Origin: DATKJY01 sp964540105
GTDB lineage: Bacteria; Zixibacteria; MSB-5A5; GN15; FEB-12
DNA length: 64,000 nucleotides
Direction of reading: 5' to 3'
NCBI GenBank assembly: GCA_964540105.1
Contig: CAZILL010000003.1
Span: forward strand, 308,098-372,097
The position numbers and the translations under genes are program-made. Below the pieces are notes generated by a model that made no database searches, was not told the DNA's origin, and saw nothing but the letters and a program-made list of their open reading frames with translations. Of this stretch, positions 27,240 to 35,843 are shown piece by piece; the stretch's first letter is position 1, and the number at the start of each line of letters is the position of its first letter.

Positions 27240-28712
27240 CTATCGGACAGCTAGTCTCTCAAAGAGACGTGCGTATTCTCGCGCAGACTTCTCCCATGAG
27301 TAGTCTTGCTGCATGCCGTTCTTGATGATTTTGATCCACATCCGCTTACGAGAAAACAGCACCACTGCCCGTTCGATTGCGGTTAGCATTGCCTCCGGTT
27401 CGTATTCGCGGAAAACAAAGCCTGTTCCGAGGCCCGTCTCTGGATTGAAATCGAGTACCGTGTCAGCCAAGCCGCCAACAGACCTGACGATCGGCACGGT
27501 CCCATACCGCAGTGAATAGAGCTGGTTGAGACCACACGGTTCCCAGCGCGAGGGCATCAGAAAACAATCCGAGCCCGCCTCGATGCGATGCGCCAAACCA
27601 TCATCGAAGGTCAGATACACTTTCAGCCGGTCAGGGTGCGCGATCTCAAGCTTTCGTAAGAGTGACTGATATTTCTCGTCCCCCGTTCCAAGGATCATCA
27701 TCTGGATATTCAGGGCAAAGAGTCGGGTTGCAGCCTCGGCAATGAGATCAAGCCCTTTCTGGTCAGTCAGACGTGTGATCATACCGATCAAGGGGGTCTT
27801 TTCCCTGACCGGCAAACCAGCGCTCACCAGCAACTCTACTTTATTCTTTTTCTTTCCGGAGAGATTGGCCAGCGTGTACTTGTACGGCACTTTCTTGTCG
27901 CGAGTCGGTGACCAGATCGCATAATCAACACCATTCAAGATTCCGTTGAGATCTCGCGCGCGTCCTTTGAGCACTCCTTCAAGACCGCATCCGAATTCTG
28001 CCGAGGATTGGATTTCCGAGGCATATCGCCGCGAAACTGTCGTAACCTGATCAGCGAAACTGATCGCTCCTTTCAGGAAGTTCACTTTTCCGAAGAACTC
28101 GAAGGCGCCTGTTACGGCGTAAAACAGCTCGCTCGGCAAACCGAGACGCGGAAATCGATCGCCGGCAAAGATCCCCTGGTACCCCAGATTGTGAATAGTT
28201 AGCACTGTCCGCGTAGACAGAAAGAACGGATCAGATGCGTATGCGGTCTTCAGGTACGCCGGAATCAGCCCGGCCTGCCAGTCGTGAACATGAATAATAT
28301 CAGGTCGCCAATCGATCTTCTTGACCGTTTCAAGGACAGCACGATTGAAGAAAGCAAAGCGATCGTCGTTGTCGGTATAGTCTTTACCTGTCCCCGGATC
28401 AATGTAGAAATCGCTTCGATCGAAGAGGGATGAGTTGCACACGAAGAAGTACTCCACCTTCGAACGTCCCGGGCGTGTGTGTTCGATGGTGAGGCGCGCC
28501 GATCGATCCCCCGCAGGTATTCTCACATTCCAGTCAAACGGCGTGAGCTTAAAAGCGGGATCAATGAAGCCGTAACGCGGCAGGAATACCTTGACCTCAT
28601 GCCCCAGTGCGCTTATGGCTTTGGGCAAAGCTCCGAGCACATCTCCAAGGCCGCCGGTACGGGCAAAGGGCCCCGCCTCGGAGGCGACCATCAGTATCTT
28701 GAGTTTATCCAT
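27240..28712 (-). CDS. glgA: Glycogen synthase (ADP-glucose type)
   Basis: Extends alpha-1,4-glucan from ADP-glucose, a GT5-family enzyme. A 490-residue protein with N-terminal DKLKILMVASEAGPFARTGG, HVHDWQAGLIP, the C-terminal catalytic segment GLIGMITRLTDQKGLDL-like (IGMITRLTDQKGLDL) and PSRWEPCGLNQLYSLRYGT. The ATG at 28712 overlaps the end of galT by 8 bases, so they are coupled; the open frame reaches 48 bases further into galT but that part is not conserved-looking. Oddity: the donor-binding KTGGL motif reads RTGGL (Arg 18). Part of a sugar/glycogen cluster. Confidence 0.94.
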   Translation of the reverse strand: MDKLKILMVASEAGPFARTGGLGDVLGALPKAISALGHEVKVFLPRYGFIDPAFKLTPFDWNVRIPAGDRSARLTIEHTRPGRSKVEYFFVCNSSLFDRSDFYIDPGTGKDYTDNDDRFAFFNRAVLETVKKIDWRPDIIHVHDWQAGLIPAYLKTAYASDPFFLSTRTVLTIHNLGYQGIFAGDRFPRLGLPSELFYAVTGAFEFFGKVNFLKGAISFADQVTTVSRRYASEIQSSAEFGCGLEGVLKGRARDLNGILNGVDYAIWSPTRDKKVPYKYTLANLSGKKKNKVELLVSAGLPVREKTPLIGMITRLTDQKGLDLIAEAATRLFALNIQMMILGTGDEKYQSLLRKLEIAHPDRLKVYLTFDDGLAHRIEAGSDCFLMPSRWEPCGLNQLYSLRYGTVPIVRSVGGLADTVLDFNPETGLGTGFVFREYEPEAMLTAIERAVVLFSRKRMWIKIIKNGMQQDYSWEKSAREYARLFERLAVR

Positions 28713-29751
28713 CAGTGCTGGCCGCCCCCGGCCGCACCGTCCTGCGGGCGTTATTGACATCTATCCCCCTGAGGAAGGTCGCAGCTTCTTCGGGAGAAGT
28801 CGGGTTGATGTAGAATCCCGATCCCCACTCAAATCCCGCGAGCTTTGTCAACTTTGGCATGACTTCGATGTGCCAATGAAAGAACTCATGAGATTCGGGT
28901 GAAATGGGGCGCGTGTGCAGGATGAAATTGAACGGAGGATCGTTGAGAGCGAGCTTCAGGCGCAGCAGCGTGTCTTTCATACTCGCGGCCAGGTTAAGAT
29001 ACTCCCCGTCACTCATTTCAAGAAAACTGGACTGGTGCGTTTTCGGAATGATCCAGGTCTCGAACGGAAACCGTGAGGCGAATGGCTGGAAGGAAATGAA
29101 GGCATCGTGATCCCTCACAATTCGCTCGTTCTCCATAATCTCCTGGCGAATGATATCGCAGAATATACACCGCTCTTTGAATTCATAGTAACGCTTGGCC
29201 CCTTCGATTTCCTCCGCCACTCGCTTGGGAATGATAGGTGTAGCTATGAGCTGGCTGTGGGCGTGCTCCAGCGATGCTCCGGCCGCTTCACCGTGATTCT
29301 TGAAGACCAGAACGTATTTGAAACGACTGTCGCGCGCCAGATCGAGCATTCGCTCACGATATGCCCATAGGATGTCGCGGATCTCCTCGTCAGCCATATC
29401 AACCAGATCACGGGCATGCTCGGGAGTCTCAATAATCACTTCATGCGCGCCGATTCCATGCATGCGATCATACAGCCCCTTTGCTTCGCGATCGATCCTC
29501 CCTTCGATGACCAATGCAGGATACTTGTTTGGGATCACCCGCAACCGCCAACCCGGCTGATTCTTCTGGGTCTGCGGTTGCCTGTAGGCGAGAACCTCAG
29601 GCGGAGTCGCGTTTTCGTTGCCCGGACAGAACGGACACATGGCCGCTTGTACTCGTTTCGACACCGAGCTAAAAGAGGTCGGTCGCTTGCCGCGTTCGGT
29701 CGAAATAATGACCCAGCGGCCGAGGATCGGATCTTTTCGCAGTTCAGGCAT
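28705..29751 (-). CDS. galT: Galactose-1-phosphate uridylyltransferase family (GalT)
   Basis: Transfers a nucleotide monophosphate between hexose 1-phosphates through a covalent histidine intermediate. The 348-residue protein has the zinc pair CPFCPGNE, a second CIFCDI pair, the active-site triad HAHSQ (HPHCQ in classical GalT) and FHWHIEVMP. Relatives with this sequence style can act as UDP-glucose or ADP-glucose phosphorylases, so substrate is not fixed by sequence. Overlaps glgA by 8 bases, which suggests linked control with glycogen synthesis. Confidence 0.88.
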   Translation of the reverse strand: MPELRKDPILGRWVIISTERGKRPTSFSSVSKRVQAAMCPFCPGNENATPPEVLAYRQPQTQKNQPGWRLRVIPNKYPALVIEGRIDREAKGLYDRMHGIGAHEVIIETPEHARDLVDMADEEIRDILWAYRERMLDLARDSRFKYVLVFKNHGEAAGASLEHAHSQLIATPIIPKRVAEEIEGAKRYYEFKERCIFCDIIRQEIMENERIVRDHDAFISFQPFASRFPFETWIIPKTHQSSFLEMSDGEYLNLAASMKDTLLRLKLALNDPPFNFILHTRPISPESHEFFHWHIEVMPKLTKLAGFEWGSGFYINPTSPEEAATFLRGIDVNNARRTVRPGAASTDG

Positions 29752-29838
29752 ATTGATTCACCCTGTGAACACCCAATTCATACGCCATTGTGCCCTCTTT
29801 GTCAACTCTCACCCTTCGTGGCATATTATCGCACAACT

Positions 29839-31113
29839 TCAGAAACCAAGAATGCCGTCCGCGGTGAGGCCGCCATCAAAGATTCTCCTGAGCATCTCGA
29901 CTTCACGCTCAGAAATCTGTGTGTTTCGTCGAGTGGCGGCCTTGTGTGCGGTTTCCAGTGCCTTGTCAAATCCAAATGTCTTGTACAGGTCGGTATTCCC
30001 CCACCGAAACGGAGGGATCTCTTTGTCGGTGGTCAGACCTCCTCCAAAGATGTTGCAGCCCACGCCAATCGTCATCCCAGTGTTCAACAGTGTCCCAATG
30101 CCGAATTTCGTGTGATCACCGATGAAGGATCCCACCTTGATCGATCCGGTGTCGATCGACTTCCCATTGACGGTCGATCGAATTACGGAGTAGTTGTTCT
30201 TGAGGTCTGAGTTAGTCGTCATGGCGCCGAAATTGACCCATTGACCAACATAGCTGTGCCCGATGAAGCCGGCATGATATTTGTTAACATAGGCATGGAA
30301 CACGGACTCTTCGACTTCCCCCCCCACGCGACAGGTATGACCAATTGAGGACGCCGTAATCTTGCCAGCCAGCACTGTGGAATTGGCCCCAACAAAGCAC
30401 GGACCATAGATTGCAGCATGTGATTCAATGCGCGTATTGGCGCCGATAAACACCGGTCCTTTGGAAGCGTCAATCACTGCCGCAGGGAAGACTTCGACGT
30501 CGTTTTCGAAATGGACTTTGCTCGGATTGACGACATAGGCCCCCTGGTGGATGAGGACATTCGCCCCGGAACTCATGGTCGGCTGAAGGAATTCATAGTC
30601 GGCCTGGATCTCGTGCTCGATGTCGGCCATGATCTCCCAGTTGCGCTCATACAGTGTTGCGGATGTCGGAAACTGAGGAATTTCGCTCTCGCGTATGCGG
30701 TATGCGTTGAGATACATATCGGGAGTCGCCACGTTCGGCATTTGATTGAGCACTTCGACTTTGAACAACACTGCAACGGCCTGGTCATCGTGCACAAACG
30801 ACGTTGACAGACGCGATTCCCGGACCAATTTCGGAAGGTCGCCGTAATCGCGTATCCGACCATTCAGGAACAAGACATCATCCCCTTCCGGCTTCTTAAT
30901 GATATTGACTGGATAATCGCGAAATTGCTCAGCCAGCAGTGGTGCAACCTGATCTCGTGCCGCAAAGGCAATGTCCGGGTCTTCGAAGTAGCGACGCGCT
31001 CGTCTGAAGAGCGGCTCGATTCCAGCGCGCAGAGTATACACGGGCCGAAGACAGGTAAGTGGAAAGAACTGATCGAACTTCCCGTCCTCAAATAGACAGA
31101 TTCTCATCGCCAC
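29839..31113 (-). CDS. GlmU-like protein: sugar nucleotidyltransferase-type N-domain plus left-handed beta-helix acyltransferase
   Basis: A 424-residue cytosolic protein. The N-terminal half begins MAMRICLFEDGKFDQFFPLT and contains CLRPVYTLRAGIEPLF, the conserved start of the GlmU-related family widespread in Bacteroidetes-like genomes. From about residue 195 hexapeptide repeats form a left-handed beta helix (VFIGANTRIESHAAIYGPCF; VGSFIGDHTKFGIGTLLNTG). It may acetylate and/or activate an amino sugar 1-phosphate for cell-wall precursors. It lacks the usual GlmU GXG nucleotide loop, so nucleotidyl transfer is uncertain. Start GTG at 31113 has AGGGAG 8 bases before it. Confidence 0.82.
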   Translation of the reverse strand: MAMRICLFEDGKFDQFFPLTCLRPVYTLRAGIEPLFRRARRYFEDPDIAFAARDQVAPLLAEQFRDYPVNIIKKPEGDDVLFLNGRIRDYGDLPKLVRESRLSTSFVHDDQAVAVLFKVEVLNQMPNVATPDMYLNAYRIRESEIPQFPTSATLYERNWEIMADIEHEIQADYEFLQPTMSSGANVLIHQGAYVVNPSKVHFENDVEVFPAAVIDASKGPVFIGANTRIESHAAIYGPCFVGANSTVLAGKITASSIGHTCRVGGEVEESVFHAYVNKYHAGFIGHSYVGQWVNFGAMTTNSDLKNNYSVIRSTVNGKSIDTGSIKVGSFIGDHTKFGIGTLLNTGMTIGVGCNIFGGGLTTDKEIPPFRWGNTDLYKTFGFDKALETAHKAATRRNTQISEREVEMLRRIFDGGLTADGILGF

Positions 31114-31186
31114 GACTGAAACTCCCTTGCTCGCTGCATCGCCTGTCGGTTGATCCCTATTATCGGTCAGTTTGACCCGTGATTGA

Positions 31187-31756
31187 CTATCTCTTTATCC
31201 GCCACTTCCGGGCGTATGAATCGGCCACATCCCTACCAACCAGATATTCTGTTATTGCCAGCGCAAACAACATTGCCGCACCGGGTCCCATACCGGTGAT
31301 GACATTCCCGTCTACCGTCACCAGTTCATTCGTGACGATGGCTCCCGCCGCTTCAAGACGGTCACTGAACGATGGATCCCCTGTCGCTCTTCTACCCGAC
31401 AGAATCCTTGCCCCTTCCGCCAGCACATGGCTTGGCGCGGCGCAGATTGCGGCCACCAACCTTCCGCTTTCATGATGTGCGCGAGCAAGCGCCAAGACAT
31501 GGGGGTCTGCGGCGAGACTCGCAGCGTTCTTGCGACCCCCGGGGAAAATGATGGCATCGTAGAGCGATCCGACCTGTTCGGCCACTGTCGTCACCGGAAG
31601 CACGGTAATTCCGTAGGCGGATTTGACCGGCCCATCAATCAGCCCTGCGACCGTTACAGGAACTCCGGAGCGTGTAAGCAGATCGATCGGGGCGATGGCC
31701 TCGATCTCCTCAAATCCCTCGGCTAGTACAGTTAACGCTCGCTTAGTATAAGTCAA
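31187..31756 (-). CDS. DJ-1/PfpI-family protein
   Basis: A 189-residue protein of the DJ-1/ThiJ class: LAEGFEEIEAIAP with the conserved glutamate, and the nucleophile-elbow cysteine C105 in VAAICAAPS. Family members act as glyoxalase/deglycase-like or stress-protective proteins. Start is TTG at 31756 with GAGG about 11 bases before it. It is 73 bases upstream of the GlmU-like gene in the same direction. Confidence 0.9.
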   Translation of the reverse strand: MTYTKRALTVLAEGFEEIEAIAPIDLLTRSGVPVTVAGLIDGPVKSAYGITVLPVTTVAEQVGSLYDAIIFPGGRKNAASLAADPHVLALARAHHESGRLVAAICAAPSHVLAEGARILSGRRATGDPSFSDRLEAAGAIVTNELVTVDGNVITGMGPGAAMLFALAITEYLVGRDVADSYARKWRIKR

Positions 31757-32071
31757 CGGCTACAACCTCTACCTCAATAGCGACCTAACTTCTTGACCGA
31801 TAACTTGTAAAACCGGACAACAGAAGTCAATGAGAATGGGTCGATTTCAATTCAGACAGTTCTTTTTTTGCCTCTCCTCGTCGAAAGGGCTTGACAAACA
31901 GCCGCTCTTTCAGCTATGATTTCAGCGTAACTCGAAGGTCTCACATCGACATCAATTATGGCGATAGCCAGTCACACCAGTATGGTGCGGCACAAATACA
32001 TTGGTGCGATGGCTACCTCAACGATGTACTCTATGCTCAATTAGTCTGCCCTTGCAGGAGGAGAAATCAGG
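31757..32071. other. Divergent intergenic region with a strong plus-strand promoter
   Basis: Between the DJ-1 gene (minus) and a small plus-strand gene. It holds the promoter at 31891-31920 and a leader of about 145 bases in which I see no stable hairpin or start codon with a ribosome site. Confidence 0.5.
31891..31920 (+). promoter_or_regulatory. Strong sigma-70 promoter
   Basis: Perfect -35 TTGACA (31891-31896), 18 bases, then -10 TATGAT (31915-31920). Start of transcription would be near 31927, about 145 bases before the small gene at 32072. Confidence 0.75.
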
Positions 32072-32287
32072 ATGCGGGCAACAGTGATCGACATTAGCGA
32101 CAAGCAAATTTATCTCGAAATCGGCCAGCAGCTGCGATTCAAATCGAACTACGTCTCCGTTCCGGGAGCCAACCAAATCATGAAGTCCACCGACATTGAT
32201 TTCGTGTTTGGCAGCAGCGACGGGCATCCGTGCGTCATTATCGAGGACGTGATCGAGCGCTCCCGCGGAGCAGTCTCGCGCGCGTAG
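32072..32287 (+). CDS. Small protein of unknown function (71 aa)
   Basis: A 71-residue soluble protein, not recognised. It begins MRATVIDISDKQIYLEIG and looks like a small alternating beta fold followed by a short helix (VIIEDVIERSRG). No cysteines besides one near the end and no membrane segment. AGGAGGAG lies 10 bases upstream of the ATG and a near-consensus promoter precedes it, which is why I accept it as a real gene. It stands 114 bases before phosphofructokinase and may share its transcript. Confidence 0.7.
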   Translation: MRATVIDISDKQIYLEIGQQLRFKSNYVSVPGANQIMKSTDIDFVFGSSDGHPCVIIEDVIERSRGAVSRA

Positions 32288-32401
32288 GAAGACAGTTCCG
32301 CACAGCCTCGACCTTTCGGCGACAGAGTTCTCCACGGTTGACTCTTCGACTGATCTCACGTATTATCCCCTTTCATGAACGTATGAATTCGGAGGAATTT
32401 T

Positions 32402-33613
32402 GTGTCTATAAAGCGGATTGGAATCATCACCAGCGGCGGTGACTGCGGAGGTCTCAACGCGGTCGTGAAGGGTTCAGCCCAGATGGCAAACCGGCGTGGC
32501 GTTGTCCCGCTGGCCATCCCTAACGGTTACGCCGGCCTCTATAATCTGGTCAATATGTCAACTCTCGTGGAGCTGACCCCCTCTCGGGTGGACAGTTTCA
32601 GCATCGGCCTTGCCGGTTCGGAGGCGGGGCATTCGCGTGTGAAGATATCCAAAATCAAGGATGAGCACAAATACGAGCGCATTCGTCAGGGATTAGCCAA
32701 ATTCAATATCGGTGGTCTGGTCATCAGTGGGGGCGACGACACCGGCTCGGTCATCATCGATCTTGATGCCGAAGGGATCAAATGCGTCCACGCGCCCAAG
32801 ACGATGGATCTCGATCTTGTCCCGTATAGCGTGGGAGGAGATTCCACAATCAACCGGATCGGCTTCTTCCTCAGGGATCTAAAGACCACTGGCCGAACCC
32901 ATAATCGAATCATGATCATCGAGGTCTTCGGGCGCTACGCCGGCCATACGGCCTTTCGGGGGGGCGTTGCGGGTGAAGCGGATGCCATGCTGATTCCGGA
33001 GATACCAGTCGATTTCGACGAGCTCTATCGCCACATGAAAAAAGTCTACATGAAGCGGATCGTCGAGAGCGACATCAAGGCCGGGACCTACACCATCGTC
33101 GTGGCCGAGGGGCTGAAGAACGCCTCCGGACAGGAGATGTACGACGAGTCCGCCGGCCTCGATTCCTTTGGTCACAAGAAGTTGGCAGGTGCCGGAAAAT
33201 TCGTCGCCCAGGAACTCGGCAAGAAGTTGAGCGCCGACCCCGAGATAAGAACTTTCATGAAGGAACAGGGGATGTTCGTCGAGGGATTGAATGCCACTCC
33301 TGAGATTCGAACGGTCTCCCCCAGCCATTTGGTGAGGTCCGGCTTTTCGTCGGCCTACGATGCCAATTTCGGAATGGAGGCTGGAGCCTGCGCGGTTTGC
33401 CTCCTGCTCGACGGTCATACCGCGGTCACAGTCACCGGCTTTTTCGGCGGCAAGATTCACTACATGAATGTCCGCGACGCCATCCAGCAACGGCGCGTCG
33501 ACCTCGAACAAGTCTCCTTGTATGAGCAGCTTGGCTTTTGCTTCGGAAGGGTTCGTCAGGAATTTCATCCCCCCACTTTCCTGGCAGACGGACTTATCGA
33601 ACGGCTCTATTAG
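32402..33613 (+). CDS. 6-phosphofructokinase, with PPi-type signature residues
   Basis: Phosphorylates fructose 6-phosphate. A 403-residue PfkA-superfamily enzyme: GIITSGGDCGGLNAV at the N-terminus, donor loop SGGDDTGS and substrate loop APKTMDLDL. The donor-discriminating positions (104 and 124 in the E. coli enzyme, Gly in ATP enzymes) are Asp 113 and Lys 133 here, the combination found in pyrophosphate-dependent enzymes. The usual TIDND is altered to TMDLD. Start GTG at 32402 has GGAGGA 5 bases before it. If PPi-dependent the reaction is reversible and could serve gluconeogenesis with pckA. Confidence 0.9.
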   Translation: MSIKRIGIITSGGDCGGLNAVVKGSAQMANRRGVVPLAIPNGYAGLYNLVNMSTLVELTPSRVDSFSIGLAGSEAGHSRVKISKIKDEHKYERIRQGLAKFNIGGLVISGGDDTGSVIIDLDAEGIKCVHAPKTMDLDLVPYSVGGDSTINRIGFFLRDLKTTGRTHNRIMIIEVFGRYAGHTAFRGGVAGEADAMLIPEIPVDFDELYRHMKKVYMKRIVESDIKAGTYTIVVAEGLKNASGQEMYDESAGLDSFGHKKLAGAGKFVAQELGKKLSADPEIRTFMKEQGMFVEGLNATPEIRTVSPSHLVRSGFSSAYDANFGMEAGACAVCLLLDGHTAVTVTGFFGGKIHYMNVRDAIQQRRVDLEQVSLYEQLGFCFGRVRQEFHPPTFLADGLIERLY

Positions 33614-33701
33614 ACGTGCGCAAATGGGCTGACAGCCCCAGTTCTCAGGTATTTCGGGCAAGTACAGTTGCGCCTCTTTCGGTCGATATAGAGATTATTG
33701 C

Positions 33702-33730
33702 TTGCGTCGACCAAGAGCCGGAGCTATATT
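33702..33730 (+). promoter_or_regulatory. Possible promoter for the dockerin-like protein
   Basis: TTGCGT (33702-33707), 17 bases, TATATT (33725-33730), about 125 bases before the start codon. It follows a small hairpin GGGCT-GAC-AGCCC at 33626-33638 that may end the phosphofructokinase transcript. Confidence 0.45.
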
Positions 33731-33854
33731 TTCGCCAGGTACTGAATACATACTTCGCGTTATAGACTCTCCAGCCGGACTCTGTGCAGTCATGACAGGT
33801 TGATTGTCCAGAGGCAGATGCGAGCCAGTTAAGTTCATTCGAGGCGAAAAGACC

Positions 33855-34622
33855 ATGGTGCGGATCAAGACTGCAATTATCACTCTGGCCTTGTGCTGTA
33901 TTGGCATTTTGGTGGAGGCGAAAACGTACCGCCTCGACCCGGGGGCGCCTGATACACTCTTCATCGATTCCGTCCGAGTTGCCATCCCGCTCAAACCGGC
34001 CTTACGGGTTTCGTTCTTTAACGATGAACCCTTAGGAGCGCTTGAAGTCACGGTCCGGCACAGCGCCAAGGGCATGCTGGTCATTGACTCGTTCTCGTTC
34101 GTCGGTGGCCGTACGAGCTCGATAGGGGCATTGCAGGGATTCCGCGTCGACAGCAATATTATCAGCGCCTATTGCTACACTACCGCCACGCTGATTCCGA
34201 ACGGACGGGGCCTGTTGGGGACACTCTACTTCAGCTATCTCGGAACCCCGACTCCACAACTTATCCCGATCGACACCATTACTGTCCTGTCGGCCCAGAT
34301 TGAGCATTCAACTTCTTTTTCCGACGCCGCCCTGGAGCAGATCAGGCCGCAATACAAGCGCGGGTACATCGACCTGAAGTCACCCTGTTGTATTGGTAAG
34401 CGGGGAAATGTTGATGGTTCGGCCGACGGAGTCGTTGATATCTCTGACCTTCAATTTCTACTCGACATCCTGACTGACGCGACTGGCACTGTTGTCCCTC
34501 CCTGCCCGGAAGCGGCCAATGCTGACGGCTCTCCTGACGGCGTGATCGACATTTCTGACATTGTGGCCGTAATTGATTATCTGACCCTCCCGATCACCCC
34601 GATCTTCCCCGACTGTCCGTAA
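33855..34622 (+). CDS. Secreted protein with cohesin-like domain and two dockerin-like repeats
   Basis: A 255-residue exported protein. The ATG at 33855 starts a signal peptide (MVRIKTAIITLALCCIGILV); GAGG is about 10 bases upstream. Residues about 25-175 form one beta domain similar to cohesin-type modules (ALRVSFFNDEPLGALEVTV). The C-terminus, after CCIGKRG, has two calcium-loop helices, NVDGSADGVVDISDLQFLLD and NADGSPDGVIDISDIVAVID, the dockerin-like pattern shared with four other genes of this window. Function unknown; a surface interaction module is likely. Confidence 0.85.
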   Translation: MVRIKTAIITLALCCIGILVEAKTYRLDPGAPDTLFIDSVRVAIPLKPALRVSFFNDEPLGALEVTVRHSAKGMLVIDSFSFVGGRTSSIGALQGFRVDSNIISAYCYTTATLIPNGRGLLGTLYFSYLGTPTPQLIPIDTITVLSAQIEHSTSFSDAALEQIRPQYKRGYIDLKSPCCIGKRGNVDGSADGVVDISDLQFLLDILTDATGTVVPPCPEAANADGSPDGVIDISDIVAVIDYLTLPITPIFPDCP

Positions 34623-34812
34623 GTGCATCGCATTAGCAGTCGCCGCTCAATTTCTTGGATATCATGGACTCCGGAGTGATACCTCATGCGCTCGCAGTTT
34701 GAGAGCGAGACTTCGAGTGTGCACGAATACTCGGCCATGAATACTTCACTATTGCATCCTCCGCGCACACTTTCATAGATTTCGCATTCATAACGACGAG
34801 TGAGGTTCTGCA

Positions 34813-35709
34813 GTGGAGATCGAAGACGACACGGTTGGCGAATTCTTGCTTTTGCTCAAGTGTTTAGGTGACTGTGGCGAAACAATTGAAGTGGCGGATT
34901 CAGATGCGTCGGGAAGGGCTGCTGACATAAGGGGATTAGTGCTGAAAGCGCTGTATCATGGTTCCTCGATTCTCTACTTATATCGCCGTACTAAGGTGAC
35001 CGAACTGAAGATTGACTTCACTGACTTCGCTTCAATCCAAGTCATCGCACGAGCACTTCTTGAAACTGCGCTCACCTTCAACTATGTATTCAAGCAATCG
35101 AACACCGATGGGGAGATACGGCTCCGTCATGCTGTGTGGCAACTGTCGGGAATGCGCCATCGTCATCGATCCAGTACTCAAACAAGCATCGCGAAACAGA
35201 AGTTCCAGGACGAGCTCTCTTTCGTGAAGAAACTGGAGAATGACGTACGCTCACATCCGCTCATTTCCGGGCTGCCGCCCAAGACTGCCAACAGATGGCT
35301 CAGCAGCAACGATTGGCGGATACCGGCGAAGAACAAAACTGGAGAGTACAAGAGTCCCAGTTGGGAGAAACTTGCCCAACAGGCGGGGATAAGTGAGCAA
35401 GTGGCATCCAACACCTACACATTTCTTAGCGGATACACCCATACATCATACACCGCTGTGTTCCAGATTCACCAAGGAACCTCTGAGAAAGATCGTAGAG
35501 AGCTATGTGACGGCACATTCGACGGCGCAAAGATCAGCCTCGCCCTCTTAATACGCGACCTTTCACTGCTGTTTCTAGAAGTTTCGAACCTGCTGGACGA
35601 GAGAGACCCAGAACGCAGAATCGTGAAGAAGTGGTTGGAGGTGGCAGCCTATGCGGGTTCGGACGAAGCCAAAGAGCCACAGAGCGGGATCGAACCGCTG
35701 ACCTGCTGA
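34813..35709 (+). CDS. Protein of unknown function, 3' end antisense to tRNA-Thr
   Basis: A 298-residue soluble, mostly helical protein that I cannot place with certainty; composition and the segment LVLKALYHGSSILYLYRRT recall DUF5677-like proteins found in defence and mobile contexts. Start GTG at 34813 has GAGG 7 bases before it. The last codons (SGIEPLTC) are read from the antisense of tRNA-Thr, whose 3' end is at 35675, so the reading frame originally ended elsewhere or was joined here. The arrangement suggests arrival by insertion at the tRNA 3' end. No promoter or partner is evident. Confidence 0.7.
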   Translation: MEIEDDTVGEFLLLLKCLGDCGETIEVADSDASGRAADIRGLVLKALYHGSSILYLYRRTKVTELKIDFTDFASIQVIARALLETALTFNYVFKQSNTDGEIRLRHAVWQLSGMRHRHRSSTQTSIAKQKFQDELSFVKKLENDVRSHPLISGLPPKTANRWLSSNDWRIPAKNKTGEYKSPSWEKLAQQAGISEQVASNTYTFLSGYTHTSYTAVFQIHQGTSEKDRRELCDGTFDGAKISLALLIRDLSLLFLEVSNLLDERDPERRIVKKWLEVAAYAGSDEAKEPQSGIEPLTC

Positions 35710-35747
35710 TTACGAATCAGCTGCTCTACCAGCTGAGCTACTGTGGC
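35675..35747 (-). tRNA. tRNA-Thr (CGT)
   Basis: A 73-nt cloverleaf on the minus strand: acceptor GCCACAG/CTGTGGC, D arm AGCTCAGCTGGTAGAGC, anticodon stem GCTGA/TCAGC with loop TTCGTAA (anticodon CGT), T-arm CGGTTCGATCCCG. CCA not encoded. Overlapped antisense by the end of the gene from 34813. Confidence 0.97.
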
Positions 35748-35843
35748 TTCAAAGAAAGAACCCACAAATTTATCTGCTCTTGGCTGAATGTCAACTGGAA
35801 TCCGCGCCGCACAAAAACGCTGACGAGAGACAGAAGCGGACCA

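Noticed and set aside
29416..30210. 264-codon plus-strand frame over galT and the GlmU-like gene
   Set aside because: Antisense shadow spanning two real genes and their gap.
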